From positions 321,556 to 355,817 of the forward strand of contig JACPJN010000006.1 of NCBI GenBank assembly GCA_016187515.1: a stretch of DNA of 34,262 nucleotides, written 5' to 3'. The notes beneath the pieces were generated by a model. It made no database searches and had not been told where the DNA came from. It was given only the letters and a program-made list of their open reading frames with translations. This document shows positions 8,640-16,601 of this stretch, in pieces (positions within the stretch are counted from its first letter, which is position 1; each line of letters begins with the position of its first letter). The stretch comes from Candidatus Uhrbacteria bacterium. Lineage in GTDB: Bacteria > Patescibacteriota > Patescibacteriia > GWA2-47-26. The position numbers and the translations under genes are program-made.

Positions 8640-9824
8640 CTATACTCTGTCAAACAACTCCCCTGCCGGAAACGCAAGCACTTCTTCAATCGTCTTTGCG
8701 TTGGTAAGCAGCATCACTAGCCGATCCACGCCAAGAGCGATGCCGGCCGAAGGCGGCAGGTGGCCCACTGCCTCCAAAAAATCTTCATCCAGGGGAATTT
8801 GTTCTTTGCCAAGGTTTTTGCGCAACTTTTGCTCACTTAAAAACCGCACGCGCTGCTCTTGAGCGTCGGTCAATTCCGAAAATGCGTTGGCCAGCTCCAT
8901 TCCGGCAATATAGACCTCAAACCGCTCGGCGACCTGCCCCTCCCCTCCCCCTCCCCTAACCCCTCCCACAAGGGGAGGGGGATTTCCTTTTACTCCCTCT
9001 CCCTTTATGGGAGAGGGTTGGGGTGAGGGTTTCAGTCGCGCCAGCGAGGCCATGGAGGCCGGATAATCATATAAAATAGTCGGCTTAGGATACCCCAGAT
9101 TCGGCTCAATCTCGGTTAAAAATATTTTGAAAAATATATCGTCGTGGCTGTCGGTTCTGGCCACTTTATATCCTCTGGCTTTGGCCAGAGCCGTCAAATT
9201 CTCACGCTCGTGAGAATTTGACGGTGCAAATCCTGGCACATATTTCTTCCAGGCCTCGGCCATCGTAATACGCTGCCACGGGGAAGAGAGATCGATGGAT
9301 TGCCCTTGATATTGGATAATTGGATGATTAGATAATTCGGATTTGGGATTTGTTTGGAATTTGGAATTTGGAATTTGGAATTTGCCATGCTGACGCATTC
9401 GAATGCCATCTACCACATGCAATACAAGCCGTTCGACATCTTGCATAATCGACATGTAGTCAGCATGGCTGCGGTACCACTCCAGCATGGTAAACTCCGG
9501 ATTGTGCAATCCGCCCCACTCTTCTCCCGCGCGAAACGCGCGGGTAATTTCAAAAGTATTGTCAAAACCAGCCGCCAAAAGTTTTTTGTGCGCGTACTCC
9601 GGAGAAGTGATCAAATATGCATCGCACGCCTTGCCGCGTTCATCCCACAGTCGCGTACGCAGCGGATTTAAATACGGCTCCTGTCCAGCCGCCGGCACTA
9701 GGATCGGCGTCTCCGCCTCCAAAAAACCTTCCAAAATAAAAAACTCCCGGATCATCTGCACAATCCGAGCCCGCGTCTTTAATCGCTCCTGCAATTGCGG
9801 ATTTTTTAGCCGTCCCCATGTCAT
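8640..9824 (-). CDS. epmA: EpmA/GenX/PoxA-like EF-P lysyl-ligase (class II LysRS paralogue without anticodon-binding domain), carrying internal repeat insertions
   Basis: RARIVQMIREFFILEGFLEAETPIL, YLITSPEYAHKKLLAAG, NPEFTMLEWYR, EIEPNLGYPKPTILYDYPASMASLA, VAERFEVYIAGMELANAFSELTDA, GIALGVDRLVML. Starts directly at the catalytic core with no N-terminal OB domain. Confidence 0.88.
   Translation of the reverse strand: MTWGRLKNPQLQERLKTRARIVQMIREFFILEGFLEAETPILVPAAGQEPYLNPLRTRLWDERGKACDAYLITSPEYAHKKLLAAGFDNTFEITRAFRAGEEWGGLHNPEFTMLEWYRSHADYMSIMQDVERLVLHVVDGIRMRQHGKFQIPNSKFQTNPKSELSNHPIIQYQGQSIDLSSPWQRITMAEAWKKYVPGFAPSNSHERENLTALAKARGYKVARTDSHDDIFFKIFLTEIEPNLGYPKPTILYDYPASMASLARLKPSPQPSPIKGEGVKGNPPPLVGGVRGGGGEGQVAERFEVYIAGMELANAFSELTDAQEQRVRFLSEQKLRKNLGKEQIPLDEDFLEAVGHLPPSAGIALGVDRLVMLLTNAKTIEEVLAFPAGELFDRV
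8935..9033. repeat. G/C-rich double-palindrome repeat inserted in frame in epmA
   Basis: CCCCTCCC-acaa-GGGGAGGGG and CCCTCTCCC-tttat-GGGAGAGGG; translates as PSPQPSPIKGEGVKGNPPPLVGGVRGGGGEGQ. Confidence 0.85.
9191..9224. repeat. Perfect 16-bp inverted repeat inside epmA
   Basis: CCGTCAAATTCTCACG-CT-CGTGAGAATTTGACGG. Confidence 0.9.
9306..9385. repeat. AATTTGG-type simple repeat in frame in epmA
   Basis: ttggataattggatgattagataattcggatttgggatttgtttggaatttggaatttggaatttggaatttg; translates as GKFQIPNSKFQTNPKSELSNHPIIQYQGQ. Confidence 0.85.
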
Positions 9825-9952
9825 ACGATTTCGGTGTCGTTGGCGGTATCGCAGCGCGTATCGTTGTGGATATACGGTGTCGTCTCATTAAACCGTACTA
9901 CCACACCGTACTACGATACGGGAAGCGAAACCGACACCGACAACCGCCGCTT

Positions 9953-10162
9953 CTATTCCGGCATGTAGGGCATTAGCGCCATCGTCCTGGACTGCTTGAT
10001 TGCCCGAGCGGTCTTCCGCTGATGCGTCGCGCAAAGTCCGGACCGGCGCCGCGGCATAATTTTCATTCCAGCGGACACAAATTGCTTAAGCAAATTGACA
10101 TCCTTGTAGTCCGGAGCGGGCGCGTTATTGGCGCAAAAATGACAGGACTTTTTTGAAATCAT
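9953..10162 (-). CDS. rpsR: 30S ribosomal protein S18
   Basis: CHFCANNAPAPDYKDVNLLKQFVSAGMKIMPRRRSGLCATHQRKTARAIKQSRTMALMPY. Confidence 0.97.
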   Translation of the reverse strand: MISKKSCHFCANNAPAPDYKDVNLLKQFVSAGMKIMPRRRSGLCATHQRKTARAIKQSRTMALMPYMPE

Positions 10163-10171
10163 AGCGAGAAT

Positions 10172-10624
10172 CTAGAACGGTATTTCTTCAACTTTAATTC
10201 CTTCCTCCGCAGTATCCGGAACTCCCGGTTCGGGATTAGCGGCTGGAAAGGACGGCTCGGCGGCGCGGGCGGCGGTTGAAGCGCTCCCTCCGGCTCCGGC
10301 CCGATCCAGCATCTGCATGCCCTCGAGCACAATTTCCGTGCGCTGTTTTTCTGATCCATCTTGAGCGGTCCATTTGCGCGTTTGCAATCTGCCCTCGGCA
10401 TATATTTTCTTGCCCTTAACCAAATACTGTCCGCAAATCTCGGCAAGCCGGCCCCAGGCCACCAGATTATGAAACTCCGCTTGATCTTGTTTATTGCCCT
10501 GCGCGTCATTATAGCGGCGATTGGTCGCGAGCCCAAACGAGCAAACCGTCTGGCCCGTAGGCGTGGTGCGCGTTTCCGGATTTCTAGTCAGATTGCCGAT
10601 GAGCATGACTTTGTTCAAATTCAT
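10172..10624 (-). CDS. ssb: Single-stranded DNA-binding protein
   Basis: MNLNKVMLIGNLTRNPETRTTPTGQTVCSFGLATNRRY...EEIPF. Confidence 0.97.
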   Translation of the reverse strand: MNLNKVMLIGNLTRNPETRTTPTGQTVCSFGLATNRRYNDAQGNKQDQAEFHNLVAWGRLAEICGQYLVKGKKIYAEGRLQTRKWTAQDGSEKQRTEIVLEGMQMLDRAGAGGSASTAARAAEPSFPAANPEPGVPDTAEEGIKVEEIPF

Positions 10625-10712
10625 ACTTGTGTACGAATCAACGAATTATCGTACGAATATAACGAATGCAACGAATTCGTAGTATTCGTGCAAGATTCGT
10701 AATTCGTACACA
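10625..10712. repeat. ACGAAT-rich inverted-repeat cluster between ssb and rpsF
   Basis: tgtACGAATcaACGAATtatcgtACGAATataACGAATgcaACGAATTCGTagtATTCGTgcaagATTCGTaATTCGTaca. Confidence 0.75.
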
Positions 10713-10716
10713 TATT

Positions 10717-11247
10717 TTATTTCCCCAATATCTCTTCCAGTTTGCGGTCCAATTCCTCCATGGAAATTACCGGTTTTTCCTCGGCCTTTTTTACTTCTCC
10801 CAGCGGAGCGGCCTCGGGCGCTCGGGCGCGCGTTATCGCGGCCTGGTTAAAAGTCGGGGGCGGCGCGGGAATAAAAGGCGCTCGCGTTAAAGCCGGACGA
10901 ACCTTGGCGGGCATTACTTTTGCCGGACTGGCTATAAACGGGCGAAAGGTCCCTTTTATTTTGGTCACTGTAAACCGCAAGGCATCTCCGCCAAGGAGCA
11001 GCGCGCGCTGAAACTCACCGAGGACGGCGGGCAACATTTCAAATTGGATTAAGTGATGGTAGGCCTGGCGAAGGCGGTTTACCGAATAAGGAAGCTTACC
11101 CTTCTGTAATCCAACGCTCGAGACAACTGCTCCCCCTTGGGCGCGAATGCGTTCCTCGATTTTACCGGCCATTGCCTTAAGTTCCTCTTCCGTGCCGGTT
11201 AGGGGAAACAGGGCTAGAATTTCATATTTTTGCAGGCCTTCAGTCAT
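10717..11247 (-). CDS. rpsF: 30S ribosomal protein S6 with C-terminal extension
   Basis: MTEGLQKYEILALFPLTGTEEELKAMAGKIEERIRAQGGAVVSSVGLQKGKLPYSVNRLRQAYHHLIQFE; operon order with ssb and rpsR. Confidence 0.93.
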   Translation of the reverse strand: MTEGLQKYEILALFPLTGTEEELKAMAGKIEERIRAQGGAVVSSVGLQKGKLPYSVNRLRQAYHHLIQFEMLPAVLGEFQRALLLGGDALRFTVTKIKGTFRPFIASPAKVMPAKVRPALTRAPFIPAPPPTFNQAAITRARAPEAAPLGEVKKAEEKPVISMEELDRKLEEILGK

Positions 11248-11314
11248 AGTGGGCTATCGTATCATGACCCCTAAATCATGTCAACTTCCTGCGATCATGA
11301 TACAATCTCTCACT

Positions 11315-12661
11315 ATGCCCACCTACTTCTTTATACTTGGCCGCAATCCCGAACTCTCCTTGGCGGAACTTCATGCCCTACTGCCCGTCAAGTACGCCCT
11401 GCGGGCCTTTTCCCGCGAGGCGGCGATTGTGGAGTGCGCGGAACTTGAGGTAGAAACACTGATGCGGAGATTGGGCGGAACGATAAAGATGGGGGAGATA
11501 CTCCAAGCTTGTCATTTCGACCAAGCGAGCGGAGCGAGCGCGCGGAGAAATCTCACACCTCTCCTCCTGGAAGTCGTGGGATCTCTCGACTGCGCTCGAG
11601 ATGACGAAAAGCGTAAAAAACTTTTTCTTGGACTTAGCGCCTACGCGCTTAACAACACTGCGAAACTTCCTTCAGTGCGGGAATTACGTAATCTTGGGAT
11701 TGAAATTAAACGCGCGCTGCAAACCCCCTCTTCATCTCCCCCTTCTCAAGGGGGAGAAAAAAGGAGTGTGCGCCTGGTCACTTCCAAAGAAATTGCCCTT
11801 TCGTCCGTCATTGTAAAAAAAGAAAAACTGCTCACCCGGGGCGCGGAGATCGTACTTTTTTACGGCGCCAAAATCGAATCTCTAATTTCTAATCTCTCCG
11901 CCCGAGGCGGATCCGCCTCGGGCGGACAATATCCAATTGTCGGTAAAACCCTGGCCGTCCAAGAATTTGAAGAGGCGAGCGCCCGCGACTTTGGCCGTCC
12001 GGCGCGCGAAATGAAAGTCGGGCTGCTTCCGCTTCAGCTAGCCAAAATTATGATTAACCTCGCCCGCGCGCCTCTTGATGCCACGATTCTTGATCCGTTT
12101 TGCGGATTTGGCACGGTGTTGATGGAGGCCTCCCAAATGGGCTACACCAATCTTATTGGCACTGACCTGGAACAAAAAATGGTTGACGCGACGCGAAAAA
12201 ACCTAGAGTGGCTTCAAGCGAAGTTCACAGTCAACAGTTCACAGTCCACTGCAAAATTGATCACCGCCCCCGTAGAACAACTTTCCAAACACCTTCCCCC
12301 GCGCTCTGTAGACGCGATCGTCACCGAGCCGTATCTGGGACCGACAAGAGAAACCCGAGATTCGAGATTCGAGATTCGAGATTTGGTTGACCTCTACATC
12401 AATGCCTTCCGTGAGTTTGCAAAAATCCTTAAACCCAATGCCCGTGTCGTTTTTATCATGCCCTCCTTCAAATCTGGCGCCACGCTAACAAAAACCTCCG
12501 CCCACGTCCTTCCTGAAATAAAAAAACTCCGCTTCCAACCGATCCCGCTTCTCCCTAATAACTTAATAACTCAATCACTTAATAACTCCGTCTCAATTAC
12601 CTACTCCCGTCCTGACCAACGCGTCCTGCGTGAAATTTTTGTGTTTGAATATAAAAAATAG
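11315..12661 (+). CDS. TRM11/UPF0020-type RNA methyltransferase (putative tRNA guanine-N2 methyltransferase) with several repeat insertions
   Basis: N-terminal YFFILGRNPELSLAELHALL; ATILDPFCGFGTVLMEASQMGYTNLIGTDLEQKMVDATRKNLEW; IVTEPYLGPTRE motif IV. Confidence 0.82.
   Translation: MPTYFFILGRNPELSLAELHALLPVKYALRAFSREAAIVECAELEVETLMRRLGGTIKMGEILQACHFDQASGASARRNLTPLLLEVVGSLDCARDDEKRKKLFLGLSAYALNNTAKLPSVRELRNLGIEIKRALQTPSSSPPSQGGEKRSVRLVTSKEIALSSVIVKKEKLLTRGAEIVLFYGAKIESLISNLSARGGSASGGQYPIVGKTLAVQEFEEASARDFGRPAREMKVGLLPLQLAKIMINLARAPLDATILDPFCGFGTVLMEASQMGYTNLIGTDLEQKMVDATRKNLEWLQAKFTVNSSQSTAKLITAPVEQLSKHLPPRSVDAIVTEPYLGPTRETRDSRFEIRDLVDLYINAFREFAKILKPNARVVFIMPSFKSGATLTKTSAHVLPEIKKLRFQPIPLLPNNLITQSLNNSVSITYSRPDQRVLREIFVFEYKK
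11511..11605. repeat. Inverted-repeat-bounded element (GTCATTTCGA...TCGAGATGAC) within methyltransferase gene
   Basis: Left end GTCATTTCGACCAAGCGAGCGGAGCGAG...AAATCTC and right end GGGATCTCTCGACTGCGCTCGAGATGAC are imperfect inverted copies. Confidence 0.8.
11736..11756. repeat. Palindrome in methyltransferase gene
   Basis: CTCCCCCTT-CTC-AAGGGGGAG. Confidence 0.85.
11897..11926. repeat. Perfect 30-bp palindrome in methyltransferase gene
   Basis: TCCGCCCGAGGCGGATCCGCCTCGGGCGGA; the half-site TCCGCCCGAGGCGGA recurs at 19586-19600 in the PBP gene. Confidence 0.95.
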
Positions 12662-12725
12662 AAGGTGACCCGCTAGGATCACCGTGAAAAGAACGTGGCG
12701 CGGAAAAAAGCGGCTGTTTCGGGCA

Positions 12726-13184
12726 CTACTTTTCCTCCGGCCTATCCTTCTCGGACCGGAAATTCTCCGGAACCGGTGGTGGTGGTTCGACCGGAGCGCC
12801 CCTCCCCGGAAACCGCGCGAGGAAGGGATAGTTTTCCTCGGTCAATCCCCAACCAGTAGAACGCGGAGGGACTTCTGTGTCGTCGAGCGTTGGATCACCG
12901 GGCCGTGGCCATCGGGCAGGAATTAGCAATCTCATGAGTCGCGGCTCCAAAAATTTGAAACAACGCACCCCCAACCAGAAAGTAGCCATGAACTCCGTCA
13001 ATACGATGACAACTTGTAGTCTTTGCCCGAACAAGTGCATCGGCGTCAACCGCAACATCACCACAAAACAGACAGCGTTCAGAAGGATGCCACTTATGCC
13101 GGCGAGTATCAACCCCGCCAACCGTACCCCACACTGAAGAATCTCGCCTGCGTCTTCCGAAGGATTGGTCTTCATTTGTGTCAT
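12726..13184 (-). CDS. Hypothetical membrane protein
   Basis: Two to three hydrophobic helices and a Pro-rich C-terminus; minus-strand RBS AGGAGGTGTTCC before ATG. Confidence 0.6.
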   Translation of the reverse strand: MTQMKTNPSEDAGEILQCGVRLAGLILAGISGILLNAVCFVVMLRLTPMHLFGQRLQVVIVLTEFMATFWLGVRCFKFLEPRLMRLLIPARWPRPGDPTLDDTEVPPRSTGWGLTEENYPFLARFPGRGAPVEPPPPVPENFRSEKDRPEEK

Positions 13185-13234
13185 GGAACACCTCCTAATT
13201 TGACTTTACTCTTGCTTTTGCCAAGCGTCAAATA

Positions 13235-14308
13235 TCACACCGTCACTCGAAAATGCACGACATCCCCGTCTTGCATTGCGTATTCTTTTCCCTCCAGCCG
13301 CAGCGCGCCGTGTTCTTTGGCCCCGGCCTCGCCGTGATATTTAATAAAGTCAGCGCAGGTAATCACTTCCGCGCGAATAAACGCTTTTTCAAAATCCGAA
13401 TGAATCACGCCGGCGGCTTGCGGCGCTTTTGTTCCTTTTACAATAGTCCAAGCCCGCGTTTCCATTTCTCCGCTGGTCAAAAATGTTATCAACCCCAGTA
13501 ATTTATAACTGGCGTAAATAAGCTGATCAAGTCCTGACTCGTTCATTCCCAGATCCTTCATCATGCCCTGCGCGTCTTCTGCCGACAGTTCTGCCAACTC
13601 GCTTTCAATCTTTGCCGAAATCAAAACTCTCGGCCCAGGCAATGTCGGATCAACCCCTAATTCCTGATTCATAATTCCTGATTCATCAATGTTATACACG
13701 TACAGCACCGGCTTCATAGTCAAAAGATGCAGATCGCGCACCGCGGCCTGCTCATCTTCATTCAAAACGCCCCGCGCCCATTTACCCTGGTTCAACCCGG
13801 CTTTTGCTTTTTCAAGAATTACTTTTAATTTTACCGCCTCTTTATCGCCGCCGCGCGCTTTCTCGTTCGCGTCGTGGATCCGCTTCTCCACGGTTTTCAA
13901 ATCCGCAAGCGCCAGCTCAACCCCAATGACTTCAATATCGCTTTTGGGGTCCGGCTTGCCATGCACATGGATGACATTCGGATCGGAAAATACGCGCACC
14001 ACTTGCGCGATCGCGTCTACCTCGCGAATGTGCGACAAAAATTGATTGCCCAGCCCTTCGCCCGTGCTGGCCCCGCGCACCAGTCCGGCAATATCGTAAA
14101 ACTGCACGGTAGTCGGAATAATTTTTTCCGATTTTGAAACGCGCGCCAATTCCGCAAGACGGGCGTCTGGCACCTCAACTACTCCAACATTCGGATCAAT
14201 CGTGGCAAACGGATAGTTTGCAATCAAGACGCTCTTTTTGGTAAGCGCTTTGAAAAGGGTGGATTTGCCCACGTTGGGAAGGCCGACGATCCCGATTGAA
14301 AAACTCAT
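13235..14308 (-). CDS. ychF: Ribosome-binding ATPase/GTPase YchF (OBG family)
   Basis: MSFSIGIVGLPNVGKSTLFKALTKK, YDIAGLVRGASTGEGLGNQFLSHIREVDAIAQVVR, C-terminal TGS domain. Confidence 0.97.
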   Translation of the reverse strand: MSFSIGIVGLPNVGKSTLFKALTKKSVLIANYPFATIDPNVGVVEVPDARLAELARVSKSEKIIPTTVQFYDIAGLVRGASTGEGLGNQFLSHIREVDAIAQVVRVFSDPNVIHVHGKPDPKSDIEVIGVELALADLKTVEKRIHDANEKARGGDKEAVKLKVILEKAKAGLNQGKWARGVLNEDEQAAVRDLHLLTMKPVLYVYNIDESGIMNQELGVDPTLPGPRVLISAKIESELAELSAEDAQGMMKDLGMNESGLDQLIYASYKLLGLITFLTSGEMETRAWTIVKGTKAPQAAGVIHSDFEKAFIRAEVITCADFIKYHGEAGAKEHGALRLEGKEYAMQDGDVVHFRVTV

Positions 14309-14404
14309 AGACCACTAGCGTATCACACTCCCCTAAAAAAGAAAATCGTTGACCTTTTTGGGACGCCGTGTTATGGTATGAACGCCACCACAAAGGAGAA
14401 GGTG

Positions 14405-15046
14405 ATGCCGATTCGCACGATTATCTGCGACGTGGGGGATGTTCTTGTCGACTTTGATTACTCCCGCTGTTTCGCCTACCTTGCCCATGTACTCCATACT
14501 GATGCCCGCACCGTGCGGGCACTCTGGACGGAAAAAGATTTGCCCGACGCGCTCCTGTACCGCTTTGCGCGCGGAGACATTGATCTTGCCGGGCTCTGGG
14601 ATGGGTTCGCAAAACAATTCGGGGTTCGCTTTCATTCGCACATGGAACACGACTTCAGAGTATTGTGGATGGTCGGTAGTGAAGGGCTTAACCCAGAGGT
14701 ACACCGCCTACTCAAGACAACTCACGCGACCCACGGAATTCGTCTTGTCTCGTGCACCAATGTGGATCCCATTCACGGACAAGAGCTTCGCGGCCCGGGC
14801 GAGGCGCTGAACAACTTCTTTGCGGAAGAAGTGCAGTCGTGGCAAGTGCGTGCCATGAAACCCGAAGCGGCGATGTACGAGCACGCGCTTGCGGTTGCAC
14901 ACGCGGCGCCCGAGGAATGTTTGTTCATTGACGACACACTTGAGAATGTGGAAGCCGCGCAGCGCTTTGGAATGCACGGGCACCACTTCACAAGCTCTGC
15001 GGAGTTGAAACACGAACTCGCGCGGCTTGGGCTCGCCTCGCCGTAA
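14405..15046 (+). CDS. HAD-superfamily (YihX-like) hydrolase
   Basis: TIICDVGDVLVDFDYSRCF, CLFIDDTLENVEAAQRFGMHGHHF; RBS AAAGGAGAAGGTG. Confidence 0.85.
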   Translation: MPIRTIICDVGDVLVDFDYSRCFAYLAHVLHTDARTVRALWTEKDLPDALLYRFARGDIDLAGLWDGFAKQFGVRFHSHMEHDFRVLWMVGSEGLNPEVHRLLKTTHATHGIRLVSCTNVDPIHGQELRGPGEALNNFFAEEVQSWQVRAMKPEAAMYEHALAVAHAAPEECLFIDDTLENVEAAQRFGMHGHHFTSSAELKHELARLGLASP

Positions 15047-15081
15047 TACATTCACGGGGCGGGTCTTTTTTTAAGCCAAAA

Positions 15082-15112
15082 TAAATGGCTCACCCTGCAG
15101 GGTGAGCCATTT
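15082..15112. terminator. Bidirectional terminator palindrome
   Basis: AAATGGCTCACCCTGCAGGGTGAGCCATTT between convergent genes. Confidence 0.75.
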
Positions 15113-15135
15113 AGCAATCTTCGATATTCGCGGCC

Positions 15136-15354
15136 CTATTTTGCCATGCCTCCGCCGCCCATGCCGCACATTTTGCAGCCCTTTTTGTGCGAGATAACTT
15201 CCCAGACCGCCGCCAGCCCCACCAAAACATAGATCACGCGAGAGACCAGCGCGTCCATTCCGCCAAACAGCTGACCAACATCCCACATAAATAACCCCTG
15301 TAACAGCCAGTTCAGGCCGCCGATTACGAGGAGTCCGAAGGTAACGTAATGCAT
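15136..15354 (-). CDS. DUF378 family membrane protein
   Basis: MHYVTFGLLVIGGLNWLLQGLFMWDVGQLFGGMDALVSRVIYVLVGLAAVWEV. Confidence 0.8.
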   Translation of the reverse strand: MHYVTFGLLVIGGLNWLLQGLFMWDVGQLFGGMDALVSRVIYVLVGLAAVWEVISHKKGCKMCGMGGGGMAK

Positions 15355-15481
15355 AATATTTATTGTAAATTTGGTTAAATTATGACCTGTGGAAAACTAG
15401 AAGCGACCTTTAATTAAGTATACCATAGATTAGAGACCCATCTTTCAACACCTTCTTTCCGCCGCGCCCGCGCTTCTTTTT

Positions 15482-15555
15482 TGGTGGACCCACGGGGAGT
15501 CGAACCCCGACCTGCTCCATGCCATGGAGCCGTTCTACCGCTATACTATGGGCCC
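15482..15555 (-). tRNA. tRNA-Ala(GGC)
   Basis: GGGCCCATAGTATAGCGGTAGAACGGCTCCATGGCATGGAGCAGGTCGGGGTTCGACTCCCCGTGGGTCCACCA; G3:U70 pair, encoded CCA. Confidence 0.95.
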
Positions 15556-15865
15556 CTCACCTTTGGACCTTATGGTTTAAGGCTATTCTTTATTCGTCCC
15601 CTAAGCTGACCATATGCTTTTGCATGTTTCTTAAGGTTATCTTCGCGATATCGCGCATCTGCTTTAGAACGATAGGATTCATAATACACGAGTGTCCATG
15701 GCACCCCCGTCTTTGTGGAATGACTTAGTCCGCGATTATGTTCCATGAAACGCCGTTTCAGATCATTACTGTATCCTACATAAGTATTCCCATTGCGCTC
15801 ACTCTTGATAACATATACATAAAACATAATCGCGTAAAGGTCCAAAGGTGAGGGGCTATGGGCCC
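15546..15865. mobile_element. Putative inverted-repeat-bounded GIY-YIG mobile element inserted in the 5' end of tRNA-Ala
   Basis: 20-bp inverted repeat 15552-15571 / 15837-15856 (GCCCCTCACCTTTGGACCTT) tightly flanking one ORF; 10-bp direct repeat CTATGGGCCC at 15546-15555 and 15856-15865, equal to the first 10 nt of the tRNA. Confidence 0.7.
15570..15827 (-). CDS. GIY-YIG nuclease domain protein (UPF0213/YhbQ-like)
   Basis: MFYVYVIKSERNGNTYVGYSNDLKRRFMEHNRGLSHSTKTGVPWTLVYYESYRSKADARYREDNLKK. Confidence 0.93.
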   Translation of the reverse strand: MFYVYVIKSERNGNTYVGYSNDLKRRFMEHNRGLSHSTKTGVPWTLVYYESYRSKADARYREDNLKKHAKAYGQLRGRIKNSLKP

Positions 15866-16244
15866 GTAAAGGTTGTCCCTCAACATACCACACTTTGCCT
15901 AAAATGAAAAGGTCGAGCGCGTGGAACACATATCACGCTCGGCTTGGTCGGCCTGGCTGGATTTTCATGCCTACGGCAGATCCCCACCAGAGGCGGGCAG
16001 GCGCCTTTGGCGGAAAACCAGCGACCCCATATAAAACGAAGGCGGCACTAGAGGGTAAGGGTAAGCGTGAGAGGGTGTGCTTTTGCCTGACCGTATTAAG
16101 TGCCGCGTCTGAAGGAGGACGCAAGGAAAAAAGCTGGACGGCCTGGGAAGGCACCTCGCGTTCTCGCTGTGCACCACAGCTACCCCAAAGGTCCGCGCAA
16201 GGCGGAGAGGGGCGTTTTACCCGTTGAATATTGATTTCAGCAGT

Positions 16245-16442
16245 TGCGTCATCCCGAAGCCGTTAGGCTCTAGGAGGGTTCTCCGACTTGCGTCGAAGAA
16301 CCTACAAGGGGTATCCCGCAAAGGGAGTGGTGGGATGGGAAGGAACGATATCTGCGCCGCGGGCGCTTTCGCCTTGAGCGTGACTTTGTCCCGACCGAAG
16401 CGTCGGGACCCAGATTGAAGCAGCGAGCATGCTCGCTGCTTC
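16245..16442. repeat. Cluster of intergenic palindromic repeats
   Basis: GTCATCCCGAAG...GGGTTCTCCGACTTGCGTCGAAGAACC; GTCCCGACCGAAGCGTCGGGAC; GAAGCAGCGAGCATGCTCGCTGCTTC (perfect palindrome). Confidence 0.8.
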
Positions 16443-16601
16443 AATTCTCTCAAAAATTTTCTTTCCCGTCAAAATAAAAATGCTCTGCTAAATTTGTCAA
16501 GAGTCAACTGTGGATAACCCACTCAACGACCTTATCTTCCGGGAAAATTTATCCGCTGGGGTCGACAACCAAGCCGCTAACTGCTACAATGCTCAAACCA
16601 C

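Noticed and set aside
8640-9824. Canonical lysyl-tRNA synthetase
   Set aside because: The ORF begins at the catalytic core with no N-terminal OB anticodon-binding domain, has EpmA-like motifs and clusters with efp.
10625-10712. CRISPR or iteron array between ssb and rpsF
   Set aside because: ACGAAT units are irregularly spaced and arranged as an inverted repeat; more consistent with the genome's simple palindromic repeats.
15890-16230. RNase P RNA or SRP RNA in the gap before tRNA-Cys
   Set aside because: Conserved core motifs of either RNA could not be found on either strand.
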